A DNA stretch of 64,000 nucleotides. Origin: Coriobacterium glomerans PW2 (GTDB lineage Bacteria > Actinomycetota > Coriobacteriia > Coriobacteriales > Coriobacteriaceae). The stretch spans positions 434,001 to 498,000 of the forward strand of contig NC_015389.1 of assembly GCF_000195315.1 (NCBI RefSeq), read 5' to 3'. Under the pieces are notes generated by a model. That model did no database searches, was not told the origin of the DNA, and saw only the letters and a list, made by a program, of their open reading frames with translations. A program made the translations under genes and the position numbers. Positions 1-7,002 of the stretch are shown here, in pieces; position 1 is the first letter of the stretch; every line of letters begins with the position of its first letter.

Positions 1-980
1 TCCGCGCATGTTTTTGCTCCCGTCTTGTCGCGAATGGAGAGATCGTGTTCGATGACGGAGCGACACCGGTTGAAGCACACGAGGGCGCGCGGCAGCGTCA
101 GCGCCGTGATCTGAGCCATCATGATGAAGAACAATATGAGCATCGCGTACTCCACGCACGCCGAGATCGAGGCGATCTGCATGGCGTGCGCTCCCACGCG
201 GTTGGCGCCGACCCAGATGATAGCGACCTCGGCCAGATTCATGATCAGAAACGTCGAGCAATCGAGCGTCGCGAACAGCCAGTTCACGCGAATGGCGCTC
301 ATGGCGAATGTCATGAATGACTCGTCAAGACTCCTCTGCTCGGCGCGCTCCTTGCCAAAGGCTCGGATGACGCGCACGCCGGTGATGCTTTCGCGCAATC
401 GCACATTCATGCGATCGACAAAACCCTGCAGCTTCTGAAAGATGCGCGCGGCCCTGCTCGCGGTCAAGACGGCAAGGATGCCCACGACGACGATGAAGCA
501 GGCGAGCAGGGTTCCCAGATACGCGTCTATGCGCATGGCCAATGCGATGCCGATCACGGCGGCGAACGGAACCGGCAGCATCATCTGTATCGTCATGGTG
601 ATCGCCATCTGGATCACGTTCACGTCCCCCAGAGTTCGCGTGATCATGCTCCCGCATCCGAATTCCTCGAAGTCGCCGCCAGAGAACTCGAGGGAGCGAT
701 CGTATACCGCGTTGCGGATATCGCGACCGATCTTCGAGGAGAGATCGGCGCACAGATAGTTGCATGCGAATGCCGCCGCCCCAGAGATGATGGCGGAGGC
801 GAGCATCAGCGCGCCCTGTTCCATGATGGTGTCGAGGTCGCGTGTGGAGATACCGGCGTTTATCATGACCGATAGAAATGTCGGAACCAGCAGAACGCCC
901 GCGAGATTGATCGCTAGAGCGCACAGAACGGCAACGGATTCGAGACGGTAGGGTTTCAAAAGGCGCAGGAAGCATCGCAT
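1..980 (-). CDS. ABC exporter (fused membrane/ATPase subunit), N-terminal part, cut by window edge
   Basis: The minus-strand frame opens with ATG at 980 and stays open to base 1, so about 326 residues are visible and the rest lies outside the window. The visible part reads as the transmembrane domain of a type I ABC exporter: N-terminus MRCFLRLLKPYR, several hydrophobic helices, and the intracellular-loop segment RDIRNAVYDRSLEF followed by MITRTLGDVN, which is typical of MdlA/MdlB-type half transporters. Later come RESITGVRVIRAFGKE and the post-helix-6 linker ending SVIEHDLSIRD. The Walker motifs would lie beyond the edge. It follows the MarR gene on the same strand after a 66-base gap, so the two are probably co-transcribed. 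Substrate unknown; MarR-plus-two-half-exporter operons are commonly linked to drug or peptide export. Confidence 0.85.
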   Translation of the reverse strand, partial: MRCFLRLLKPYRLESVAVLCALAINLAGVLLVPTFLSVMINAGISTRDLDTIMEQGALMLASAIISGAAAFACNYLCADLSSKIGRDIRNAVYDRSLEFSGGDFEEFGCGSMITRTLGDVNVIQMAITMTIQMMLPVPFAAVIGIALAMRIDAYLGTLLACFIVVVGILAVLTASRAARIFQKLQGFVDRMNVRLRESITGVRVIRAFGKERAEQRSLDESFMTFAMSAIRVNWLFATLDCSTFLIMNLAEVAIIWVGANRVGAHAMQIASISACVEYAMLILFFIMMAQITALTLPRALVCFNRCRSVIEHDLSIRDKTGAKTCA

Positions 981-1046
981 AAGCGGGGTCCCCTCACAAG
1001 GTATTGTCGAGTCGTTCAAACAGATTGGGCGGCGAGGCGGAGCCGG

Positions 1047-1535
1047 CTACACGGCAGCCGGCTCCATGGGTCGCTTGGTCGGAGACATCGTCTCCTCGGT
1101 GAGACGGGAGACGTAGCGGGACAGCAGACGCACCAGCTGCTCGCGATCGGCAGGCGTCAGGCTTTCGAGGGCGCATCGCTCAAGCAGCATCGTCGGTTCG
1201 ACGTGATCGCGCAGGAATCGCTCACCGGCCTCTGTGAGCTCGATTACCTTGCTCCTGCGGTCTTCTGCTGCAGGCTCGAGTCGGATGAGCCGGCGCTCGA
1301 TGAGCATCTTGAGCGCGGAGCTGACGGTCTGCTTGGCGTAGCACCATCCCTCCACGAGACTTTTCTGCGAAAGCGGAGCAGCATGCTCGCCCAGGGCGTA
1401 CATGACCCAAAATGCGCAATCGGACAGTCCGGTCCGCTGCGCGAGCCGGTGATAGGTCCTGTCCATCTCGCTGAAGATGCGACTCACCTCTTGGCATTGC
1501 TCTGCGGTTCTCTCAAGCGTGTCCTGCTGGAACAT
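1047..1535 (-). CDS. MarR family transcriptional regulator
   Basis: A 162-residue protein with the MarR winged helix: an N-terminal dimerisation helix (ERTAEQCQEVSRIF), a recognition region around LVEGWCYAKQTVSSALKML, and a wing containing EPAAEDRRSKVIELTEAG. I start it at MFQQDTLE (1535), not at the upstream in-frame ATG at 1598, because AGGAGGTGAG lies six bases before it and the extra 21 residues resemble no MarR N-terminus. It is immediately upstream of the ABC exporter gene on the same strand. This order suggests that the regulator autoregulates and controls the exporter in response to a small ligand. Family assignment is secure; ligand and targets are inference. Confidence 0.88.
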   Translation of the reverse strand: MFQQDTLERTAEQCQEVSRIFSEMDRTYHRLAQRTGLSDCAFWVMYALGEHAAPLSQKSLVEGWCYAKQTVSSALKMLIERRLIRLEPAAEDRRSKVIELTEAGERFLRDHVEPTMLLERCALESLTPADREQLVRLLSRYVSRLTEETMSPTKRPMEPAAV

Positions 1536-1705
1536 TCGACGCTCACCTCCTGATCGATCGCGGTAGCACCATTCTGTCTGAAATCGGATCAATGTCAACC
1601 CCCATCTCCGCCACGCCCTCTCGGTGGCGGGTAGAATGACAGCGCGAATGATGTGGCGGATCGCGATTCGATGCGCTGGCAGAACATGGGATGAAAATGC
1701 TGCCG

Positions 1706-1714
1706 TGCTACAAT
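1706..1714 (+). promoter_or_regulatory. Candidate extended -10 promoter for the O-acetyltransferase gene
   Basis: TGCTACAAT fits an extended -10 (TG-N-TANNNT) about 140 bases upstream of the acetyltransferase start. Closely similar TGCTANNAT elements stand before the flavodiiron gene, the LexA-box gene and the PTS operon in this window. No good -35 is visible. Confidence 0.4.
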
Positions 1715-1852
1715 CAGGACCCTGCCGAACCGCTTCGGGGCGGTTGCGCTGCAGGATCGAGCAGCAGTCGATGACCAGCGCTCGTCATTGTGAAAGAACA
1801 GCGCCGAGTCGAAGTCTTCTCGGATAGCGACGACGTCGAAAGGATTGCCCGT

Positions 1853-2431
1853 ATGACGGAAGAGGAAAAGCGCGACCGAGGTCTGTGGTACGACGCCGCA
1901 TACGACCAAGCCCTCCATGATGAATGCATCATGGCGAAGGACCTGTGCTTCGAGTTCAATCAGATGCGTCCGAGCGATGGCGAGCGCAGAGCCGAGCTGC
2001 TCGATCAGCTGCTCGGCAGCATCGGCGAGTTCTCCCAGGTGCTGTCGCCGTTCCAAGTGGACTACGGCTGCAACGTCTCCATCGGAGAGGGAACCTTCCT
2101 GAACCACGGTGCCTATCTCATGGACGGAGCGCGCATCTCGATCGGTGATCATTGCTTCATCGGCCCGGGTCTGCAGGCTTATACGGCACTTCATCCGCTC
2201 GTCGCCGAGCAGCGTCTGCGCGGAATCGAGCGCGCCGAGCCCATCTGCATCGAGAGCGATGTCTGGATCGGCGGAAACGTAACCATTCTGCCCGGTGTCA
2301 TCATCAGGTCCGGCAGCGTTATCGGTGCCGGGAGCGTCGTGACCAAAAACATCCCCGCTGGAGTCATCGCCGCCGGCAATCCGTGCCGGGTCCTGCGTCC
2401 CATCACCGCGAAGGACGCCATCTCGGATTAG
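1853..2431 (+). CDS. Sugar O-acetyltransferase (maltose/galactoside acetyltransferase family)
   Basis: Acetyl-CoA-dependent O-acetyltransferase of the left-handed beta-helix type. The first 50 residues match the Maa/LacA N-terminal domain (MTEEEKRDRGLWYD, then a helical segment). Hexapeptide repeats follow (VSIGEG, ISIGDH, CIESDVWIGG, VIGAGSV) and the chain ends with the family's AAGNPCRVLRPI. The active-site histidine is expected in TALHPL near residue 114. I chose the start at 1853 because it gives the usual family N-terminus and length (192 residues) and GAAAGGA lies eight bases upstream; an in-frame GTG at 1790 would add 21 residues. It is a single gene, convergent with the isochorismatase gene. 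The natural acceptor sugar cannot be told from sequence. Confidence 0.85.
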   Translation: MTEEEKRDRGLWYDAAYDQALHDECIMAKDLCFEFNQMRPSDGERRAELLDQLLGSIGEFSQVLSPFQVDYGCNVSIGEGTFLNHGAYLMDGARISIGDHCFIGPGLQAYTALHPLVAEQRLRGIERAEPICIESDVWIGGNVTILPGVIIRSGSVIGAGSVVTKNIPAGVIAAGNPCRVLRPITAKDAISD

Positions 2432-2464
2432 ATCGGCAGATCAGCGGCAAAGCCGCTTCACGGC

Positions 2465-3013
2465 CTACCTATCGGCGTTTCTGATGAGAACCTGGCAGCT
2501 CTTCATGGTCTTGAGCGCTGCGGAATGCCCTTGGGGGTCGCTGCCCGCGCAACAGGACGCATCGACTGCGAGCGGTACTTCAGGAATCGTCGCTCTGAGA
2601 AGCAAGGCGCAGCTCACGACGCAGATATCGGTGCACAGACCGACGAGCTCCACAGCCGAGATGGGTCGCTTCGCATGCCTGTCACGCAGAGCGTCGGCCA
2701 AAGAGATCGAAGCGAACGTGGACTTTTCGAAGGCGTGGGCACGACGCTCCGAGAGCACCTTCATCAGTCGGTCCGGAACGCGCCATCCCTGCGTGCCCTT
2801 GATGCAGTGCTCGATGGGAAGCTGGGTGCCCTCATATGTCGAGAGGTAGTCTCTATCGTGCGTATCGAGCGTGTAGACGACATCACCCGGAAAGGTTGCC
2901 GCCAGCTCGCACACCCGCTCTAGGATGATCCGGGCCCGGGGCGTGCCGAGCGCGCCGGTGATGAAATCGTTTTGCATGTCCACTGCGACCAAGACGGAAT
3001 TCTCGTCAAACAT
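2465..3013 (-). CDS. Cysteine hydrolase of the isochorismatase/nicotinamidase family
   Basis: A 182-residue protein with the isochorismatase-like fold. The catalytic triad is visible: Asp12 in VDMQNDF, a lysine in the CIKGTQGW segment, and the nucleophilic cysteine in GLCTDICVV. The metal-site-like DTHDRDYL stretch and the conserved HCIKGTQGW are typical of nicotinamidase relatives that deamidate nicotinamide for NAD salvage, but the family also holds other amidases, so the substrate is not certain. AAGGAAGG stands before the ATG. A candidate extended -10 (TGATATGAT, minus strand) lies about 55 bases upstream. The gene converges with the acetyltransferase gene with 33 bases between the stops. 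Confidence 0.82.
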   Translation of the reverse strand: MFDENSVLVAVDMQNDFITGALGTPRARIILERVCELAATFPGDVVYTLDTHDRDYLSTYEGTQLPIEHCIKGTQGWRVPDRLMKVLSERRAHAFEKSTFASISLADALRDRHAKRPISAVELVGLCTDICVVSCALLLRATIPEVPLAVDASCCAGSDPQGHSAALKTMKSCQVLIRNADR

Positions 3014-3066
3014 GAGGCTGCCTTCCTTTGAGCGTCCGTGGAATCAAAGAGATGAGAATCGTATCC

Positions 3067-3075
3067 ATCATATCA
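3067..3075 (-). promoter_or_regulatory. Candidate extended -10 promoter for the isochorismatase-family gene
   Basis: On the minus strand this reads TGATATGAT, an extended -10 (TG-N-TATGAT), placing the transcript start about 50 bases before the hydrolase ATG. No clear -35 hexamer is present. Confidence 0.4.
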
Positions 3076-3137
3076 TCGCAATTGGCCCCGTTGTGCGCGA
3101 GGGAAACCCGAAGCGAGTGATTTGGGGCATCGGATAG

Positions 3138-3470
3138 GGCGTCATCGCTCATACTTCCTGGCTGATCCTATAGAATTATGTCAAAATTGTTAACGAATCC
3201 GCGATATTCCTCATTCTCAAAATGGATGAATAAATGATTTTGCGAACCCCCAAGTAGCATTTGTATTTTATTCCAGGTTGAACACGTGATGGCTTAGTTT
3301 AACTTGCCTTTTCTGACCCACGATTCGCTTTGATGTATGTATTTTTGTACATAATTTGGGCTTGCTTAAATCCCATCGCTTTTACGGGTTAAATGTCATT
3401 CACATGGTAGTATGAGGTCGCTTGCGAGTGAGCACATTATCCAACTTCGGCTCAGGGGAAGGGCTACGGC
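3138..3470 (+). other. AT-rich intergenic island with no gene
   Basis: The base composition is clearly lower in GC than the flanks and I see no convincing gene. It holds TTATGTCAAAATTGT (3176-3190), TTAGTTTAACT (3294-3304), the inverted repeat TATGTA/TACATA (3336-3353) and a possible extended -10 TGGTAGTAT (3405-3413) that could drive the orfA-like gene. The first two motifs recur in the AT-rich promoter region near 6.1 kb. Confidence 0.5.
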
Positions 3471-3866
3471 ATGACTGAAACAAGACATTCACGAACGTAC
3501 GCTGCAAAAGTTCGTCGGCATGCGGCGCAGATCCTTGCAGAGGGTCTTGGACATCGCGCTCTCGCTGGTCAGTTGAAGATTCCGGAGGCAACGGCGCGCC
3601 AATGGGCACGAGCATACGCGGTCGGTGGCGAAGGGGCCGTTCTCAATGCGGGCGCCCGGCATCGGGTTTATGACTACGAACTCAAACTTGCAGTCGTTTT
3701 GGACCGGCTTGAGCGCGGAAAGACCGTTCGAGAGGTCATGATCGAGTACGGTGTCCCCAGCGAGTCCTCTGTGAAGTCATGGTGTCGCCTGTATCGCACC
3801 GGTGGCAGGCAGGCGCTGATCAACAAGCCTCGGGGTCGCAAACCGCGGCTTCGAGCTGAATGCTGA
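3471..3866 (+). CDS. IS3/IS150-type transposase OrfA-like helix-turn-helix protein, orphan
   Basis: A 131-residue protein with two helix-turn-helix segments, an arrangement typical of IS3-family OrfA: one around LAGQLKIPEATARQWARAY and a second around REVMIEYGVPSESSVKSW, followed by CRLYRTGGRQALINKPRGR. An intact OrfA normally continues into a coiled coil and is followed in the -1 frame by OrfB with the DDE catalytic domain. Here the frame stops at 3866, and the next 300 bases contain no OrfB and no clear terminal inverted repeat. It is therefore either a truncated insertion element or a captured DNA-binding protein. GGGGAAGGG lies before the ATG. It sits beside an AT-rich island, which fits insertion of foreign DNA. 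Confidence 0.6.
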   Translation: MTETRHSRTYAAKVRRHAAQILAEGLGHRALAGQLKIPEATARQWARAYAVGGEGAVLNAGARHRVYDYELKLAVVLDRLERGKTVREVMIEYGVPSESSVKSWCRLYRTGGRQALINKPRGRKPRLRAEC

Positions 3867-4036
3867 GTCACGGCTCCCTACGCTCACGCGGCCAGACAAA
3901 CGGTTGTCGCAGACAGGTTGTTCAAAAGCTTCTTCCGTCTGCGGTGATCTCGGTAGCATTCGAGTCGCGCCTGTAACATGAGCAACCCGGACCTGTGTGT
4001 TCGCGATCGCACAAGAGCGAAATAAACCATAATGCA

Positions 4037-4079
4037 AGACCCGCGCATCGAGGGCCCTTTCGGTGCGCGGGTCTTTTTG
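4037..4079 (+). terminator. Rho-independent terminator
   Basis: A 12-base-pair stem (AAGACCCGCGCA pairing with TGCGCGGGTCTT) closes a 16-base loop and runs into five T residues. It ends transcription coming from the orfA-like gene, or a short untranslated transcript from 3867-4036, before the flavodiiron promoter. Confidence 0.85.
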
Positions 4080-4115
4080 TTCGGAGTCGCACCATGAGCA
4101 GATCTGCTATCAGGA

Positions 4116-4124
4116 TGCTATCAT
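4116..4124 (+). promoter_or_regulatory. Extended -10 promoter of the flavodiiron gene
   Basis: TGCTATCAT is an extended -10 located between the terminator and the flavodiiron start, giving a leader of about 45 bases. No strong -35 is present, as expected for an extended -10 promoter. Confidence 0.5.
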
Positions 4125-4174
4125 AGAGAAGTCTGATCTGGAGTCAGGCCGCAGCGCGGCAGAAGGGAACAACG

Positions 4175-5374
4175 ATGCTGAACGCTATCGAGATTTGCCC
4201 GAAGATCTGGTGGGTCGGCGGAATCGATTGGAATGAGCGATCGTTTCACGGATACACGACCGAGCAGGGCATCACCTATAACGCCTACCTCATCATGGAC
4301 GAGCGCGTCACGCTCATCGACACCGCCAAGGCGACATTCTCCGACGAGTTCATCCAGCGCATCTCGCAGATCGTCGATCCCGCGAAGATCGATGTCGTGA
4401 TCGCCAATCATGTGGAGATGGACCATTCCGGCAGCCTGCCCAGAATTCATGAGCTCGCGCCTGACGCCGCGATCTACGCGAGCGGGCCGGCCGGCGTGAA
4501 GGAGATCAAGGCGCACTTCGGCATCGACGTCAAGGGAGTCAAGACCGGCGATGCGCTTTCCATCGGCGAGCGCACGCTCACGTTCGTCCAGACCCCGATG
4601 GTCCACTGGCCGGACAACATGGTCACCTACTGTCCCGAAGAGCAGATCCTGTTTTCGAACGATGCGTTCGGCCAGCACTACGCCACGACGAAGCGCTTCG
4701 ATGATGAGAACGATCTGTGCGAGCTGTTCAAGCAGGCCAAGAAGTACTATGCGAACATCGTATGGCCCTACGGCGCTCAGGTTCAAAAGGCGCTCGGTGC
4801 GCTGAGGTATCTCGACATCAAGATGATCGCGCCTTCGCACGGCGTCATCTGGCGCAGTCATATCGCCGAGATCATGGCGCGCTACCAAGCGTGGAGCACG
4901 TACCAGACCGAGCGCAAGGCCGTCGTGGTCTACGATTCGATGTGGCACTCGACCGAGGCCATGGCGCGTGAGATCTGCGACGCCTTCATCAAGGATGGTG
5001 TGTGCGCCCAGCTCATCGATCTCAAGGCCACGCACATCTCTGACATCATGACCCACATGTGCGATGCGCGCTTCGTCGCTGTCGGCTCGCCGACGCTCAA
5101 CTCAAACATGCTGCCTACCGTGGCGGCGTTTCTCACCTATATGCGCGGGCTGTCCCCGAACAACTCGCAGCGCATCGGCATCGCATTCGGATCTTACGGA
5201 TGGGCGCCACTCGGCCCCAAGCAGGTCGAGGAGGCTCTCAGGAGCGCGAAGTTCGAGATGCCCGTGCCCGTGATCACCCAGCAGTGGATTCCCGATGAGA
5301 AAAAGCTCTGCGATATTCAAGCTGCGGTCTGCCAGATCATCGAAGATGATCAGGACCGATCGAATCGGAGCTGA
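4175..5374 (+). CDS. fprA: Flavodiiron protein (O2/NO reductase, FprA type)
   Basis: Cytoplasmic flavodiiron protein that reduces O2 to water (and/or NO to N2O), protecting anaerobes. The 399-residue chain has the standard two-domain build. An N-terminal metallo-beta-lactamase domain carries the di-iron ligands in the HxExDH motif HVEMDH, which falls at residues 79-84, the canonical position; a further ligand region is GPA/HFGID to VHWPDN, and APSHGVIWR supplies the last histidine. A C-terminal flavodoxin domain starts near residue 253 (KAVVVYDSMWHSTEAMA is the FMN phosphate loop). There is no C-terminal rubredoxin or flavin-reductase fusion, so electrons must come from a separate partner. 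AGAAGGGA precedes the ATG. Single-gene unit with its own promoter and a terminator at 5454. Whether O2 or NO is the main substrate cannot be read from sequence. Confidence 0.93.
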   Translation: MLNAIEICPKIWWVGGIDWNERSFHGYTTEQGITYNAYLIMDERVTLIDTAKATFSDEFIQRISQIVDPAKIDVVIANHVEMDHSGSLPRIHELAPDAAIYASGPAGVKEIKAHFGIDVKGVKTGDALSIGERTLTFVQTPMVHWPDNMVTYCPEEQILFSNDAFGQHYATTKRFDDENDLCELFKQAKKYYANIVWPYGAQVQKALGALRYLDIKMIAPSHGVIWRSHIAEIMARYQAWSTYQTERKAVVVYDSMWHSTEAMAREICDAFIKDGVCAQLIDLKATHISDIMTHMCDARFVAVGSPTLNSNMLPTVAAFLTYMRGLSPNNSQRIGIAFGSYGWAPLGPKQVEEALRSAKFEMPVPVITQQWIPDEKKLCDIQAAVCQIIEDDQDRSNRS

Positions 5375-5453
5375 CGGAGTTTCGGAACACCCGCTTGGAT
5401 TTCATGTCGTCTGGCGAGACCCGCAGCGCGCAGCCACTCGGCACCATGGCTTC

Positions 5454-5488
5454 GAGGGACCGGCGTCGGCTGGTCCCTCTTTCATTTT
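5454..5488 (+). terminator. Terminator downstream of the flavodiiron gene
   Basis: GAGGGACC and GGTCCCTC form an eight-base-pair stem around a ten-base loop, followed by TTTCATTTT. It is about 80 bases after the fprA stop. The bases from there to 5637 show nothing recognisable. Confidence 0.75.
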
Positions 5489-5637
5489 CGCGCATCGCTT
5501 CCTATCGCATGCAGCCCTGTGACACCTTGGCGCAAAGTGCAGGGGCTGCAGATATATCGCGTGAGTCTTCCGGAGATCGGACCGGGACGCGGGCCGCTGA
5601 CCGGGCCATGCGCCGGCTCATCTGCTCGGCCGTCTCC

Positions 5638-5970
5638 CTATTCGTCTTCGGTACCGACCGAGGCAACCAGCTCGTTGACGTAGGCCAGCCCCTTTCGGCC
5701 CCGTGCGATTGCCCGTCGGATGATCTCAGGGGTGAGCGGCTCGATCGCCGATATGAGCTCCAGGGCGCAGGGCACGTTGACGCCCGTGACCAGATGCACA
5801 TGGACATAGAAGGTCTGCCATATGGTCTCGCAGGGTACTCTCATATCTCTATTGTCGAGGCGATCGCGACTCAGATGGTCCCCTTCTGATCCGCAACCTC
5901 TAATCCCTTGTCGAGCAGATGGTATCCCTGAGGCGCAGGTGGCTGAGCATTCCCTTCGCCATGTTCGCAT
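5638..5970 (-). pseudogene. Remnant of a mannose-family PTS EIIA gene
   Basis: The in-frame minus-strand stretch ends with VHLVTGVNVPCALELIS, then LTPEIIRRAIARGRKGLAYVNEL. This closely follows the C-terminal half of mannose-family EIIA proteins (pattern V-TG-NLP-LLE-L followed by a helix with A-x-x-AGK-GI); compare VTGTNLPMLIELL in the intact EIIA at 36768. The upstream half has no EIIA character: the expected N-terminal strand with the phosphorylatable His is missing and the frame is broken. A strong AGGAGGAGG site at about 5983-5991 (minus strand) leads only into a 20-codon frame that stops. I read this as a decayed gene whose 3' half remains in frame. No other PTS gene adjoins it. Confidence 0.45.
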
Positions 5971-6102
5971 CCTCCTCCTGAGCTTCCTCTTGGCTGAAAT
6001 AACAACAAGGCGATCTCAGCAGTCTCATGCCCTTTTGCGAAAAGACTAAGAACCCTCGAATTCTGTGCTAACAGTTTAGTTTAACTAACGCATCAAAATG
6101 AC

Positions 6103-6131
6103 TTGAGTTATGTCACAATTTATGACATAAT
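6103..6131 (+). promoter_or_regulatory. Promoter of ABC module A with an operator between -35 and -10
   Basis: TTGAGT (6103-6108), a 17-base spacer and CATAAT (6126-6131) make a good sigma-70-type promoter. The 21-base inverted repeat TATGTCA-N7-TGACATA (6109-6129) fills the spacer exactly, so a bound regulator would sit between the two hexamers. A second palindrome, TTAGTT-T-AACTAA (6076-6088), lies just upstream. The cognate regulator is not identified. Confidence 0.6.
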
Positions 6132-6198
6132 ATGTCTGATCGAATTGATTCGATAGATCTTGCAAGAATAAAATGAAATCCTAATGAAGGGGCTAATC

Positions 6199-6243
6199 AT
6201 GCTTCTATCAGTCGGCGGCGTCTGGAGTCCCGATAGCGTCTGA
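6199..6243 (+). CDS. Tiny leader ORF before ABC module A (14 codons)
   Basis: ATG at 6199 is preceded by GAAGGGG with a six-base gap and encodes MLLSVGGVWSPDSV before a TGA. An in-frame ATG at 6184 would give 19 residues. It lies in the roughly 200-base leader between the promoter and the ABC ATPase and is followed by a strong hairpin at 6281-6313. The layout fits a leader peptide or a small secreted or signal peptide, but coding is supported only by the ribosome binding site and position. There is no homology I recognise. Confidence 0.35.
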   Translation: MLLSVGGVWSPDSV

Positions 6244-6280
6244 TCGTATGCGACGCGATAGGCAAATCGATCTCATTTAC

Positions 6281-6313
6281 AAGGCGAAGGCCGTCTCGGG
6301 CGGCCTTCGCCTT
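6281..6313 (+). promoter_or_regulatory. Strong hairpin in the leader of ABC module A
   Basis: AAGGCGAAGGCCG pairs perfectly with CGGCCTTCGCCTT over 13 base pairs around a seven-base loop. It ends nine bases before the ATG at 6322 and 33 before the preferred start at 6346. There is no U-tract beyond the final TT, so it may be an attenuator, a weak terminator or an mRNA stability element. Confidence 0.6.
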
Positions 6314-6345
6314 CAGGGCAGATGCTTCTCAAGCCGGGGGTACAG

Positions 6346-7002
6346 ATGTACATTGAAGTAGATTCATATTGCAAATCGATCAAGGGCGTCACCGTTCTCG
6401 AGAACATCTCGTGCGGTTTCGAGCGAGGTCGGGTGTACGGCTTGCGCGGAAAGAACGGATCGGGCAAGACGATGCTGCTGCGCGCCCTGTCCGGTCTGAT
6501 CTTTCCCACCTCTGGATGCGTGAGGATCGGCGGAAAGCGGTTGGGCAAGGACATGCCCTTTCCCGAGAGCATCGGCCTACTCATCGAGAATCCATCCTTT
6601 CTCGCGAAATACACCGGGGCCAAAAACCTTGAGCTCATAGCCGGTCTCAGAGGCGTCATCGGTCGAGAGGAGATCGCCCGGGCTATGCGCAGCGTCGGCC
6701 TCGATCCCGATGACAAGCGCCATTACCGGAAGTACTCCCTTGGCATGAAGCAGCGTCTTGGCATTGCCTGCGCCATCATGGAGAAACCAGATATCCTGCT
6801 GCTCGATGAGCCCATCAACGCGCTCGATCCAACCGGTGTGGCCCAGGTCGAGCAGGTGCTCGCCCGTGCTCGAGAGCGCGGTGCCGTCGCGATCGTTGCC
6901 TGCCACGACATGGAGGAGCTGCGCCTGCTCGCCGACGAGATTCTCACACTCGCCGAGGGGCGCATCACAGACAGTGAGGTTGTGTCCCATGAGCAAGCGT
7001 AG
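6346..7002 (+). CDS. ABC transporter ATP-binding protein (module A)
   Basis: A 218-residue ATPase of the bacitracin/lantibiotic-immunity type. Visible motifs are Walker A GKNGSGKT (residues 35-42), a Q-loop-like IGLLIENPSF, the signature region YSLGMKQRLGIA, Walker B DILLLDEP, and the switch histidine in IVACHDMEEL. The signature SLGMKQRL is the variant shared by BcrA/LanF-like ATPases. I start at MYIEVDSY (6346) because it aligns with the start of its paralogue at 27970; ATG 6322 would add eight residues. The stop overlaps the next gene by 14 bases. It should energise the two or three permeases that follow. The likely role is export or removal of a membrane-active peptide; this is inference from family. 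Confidence 0.88.
   Translation: MYIEVDSYCKSIKGVTVLENISCGFERGRVYGLRGKNGSGKTMLLRALSGLIFPTSGCVRIGGKRLGKDMPFPESIGLLIENPSFLAKYTGAKNLELIAGLRGVIGREEIARAMRSVGLDPDDKRHYRKYSLGMKQRLGIACAIMEKPDILLLDEPINALDPTGVAQVEQVLARARERGAVAIVACHDMEELRLLADEILTLAEGRITDSEVVSHEQA

Noticed and set aside
3867-4036. Small RNA gene ending at the terminator at 4037
   Set aside because: A terminator alone is not enough; no clear promoter or conserved structure is visible between the orfA-like gene and the terminator.
5395-5889. 164-codon plus-strand frame after the flavodiiron gene
   Set aside because: It begins before a terminator and runs antisense to the EIIA remnant; composition is that of a shadow frame.
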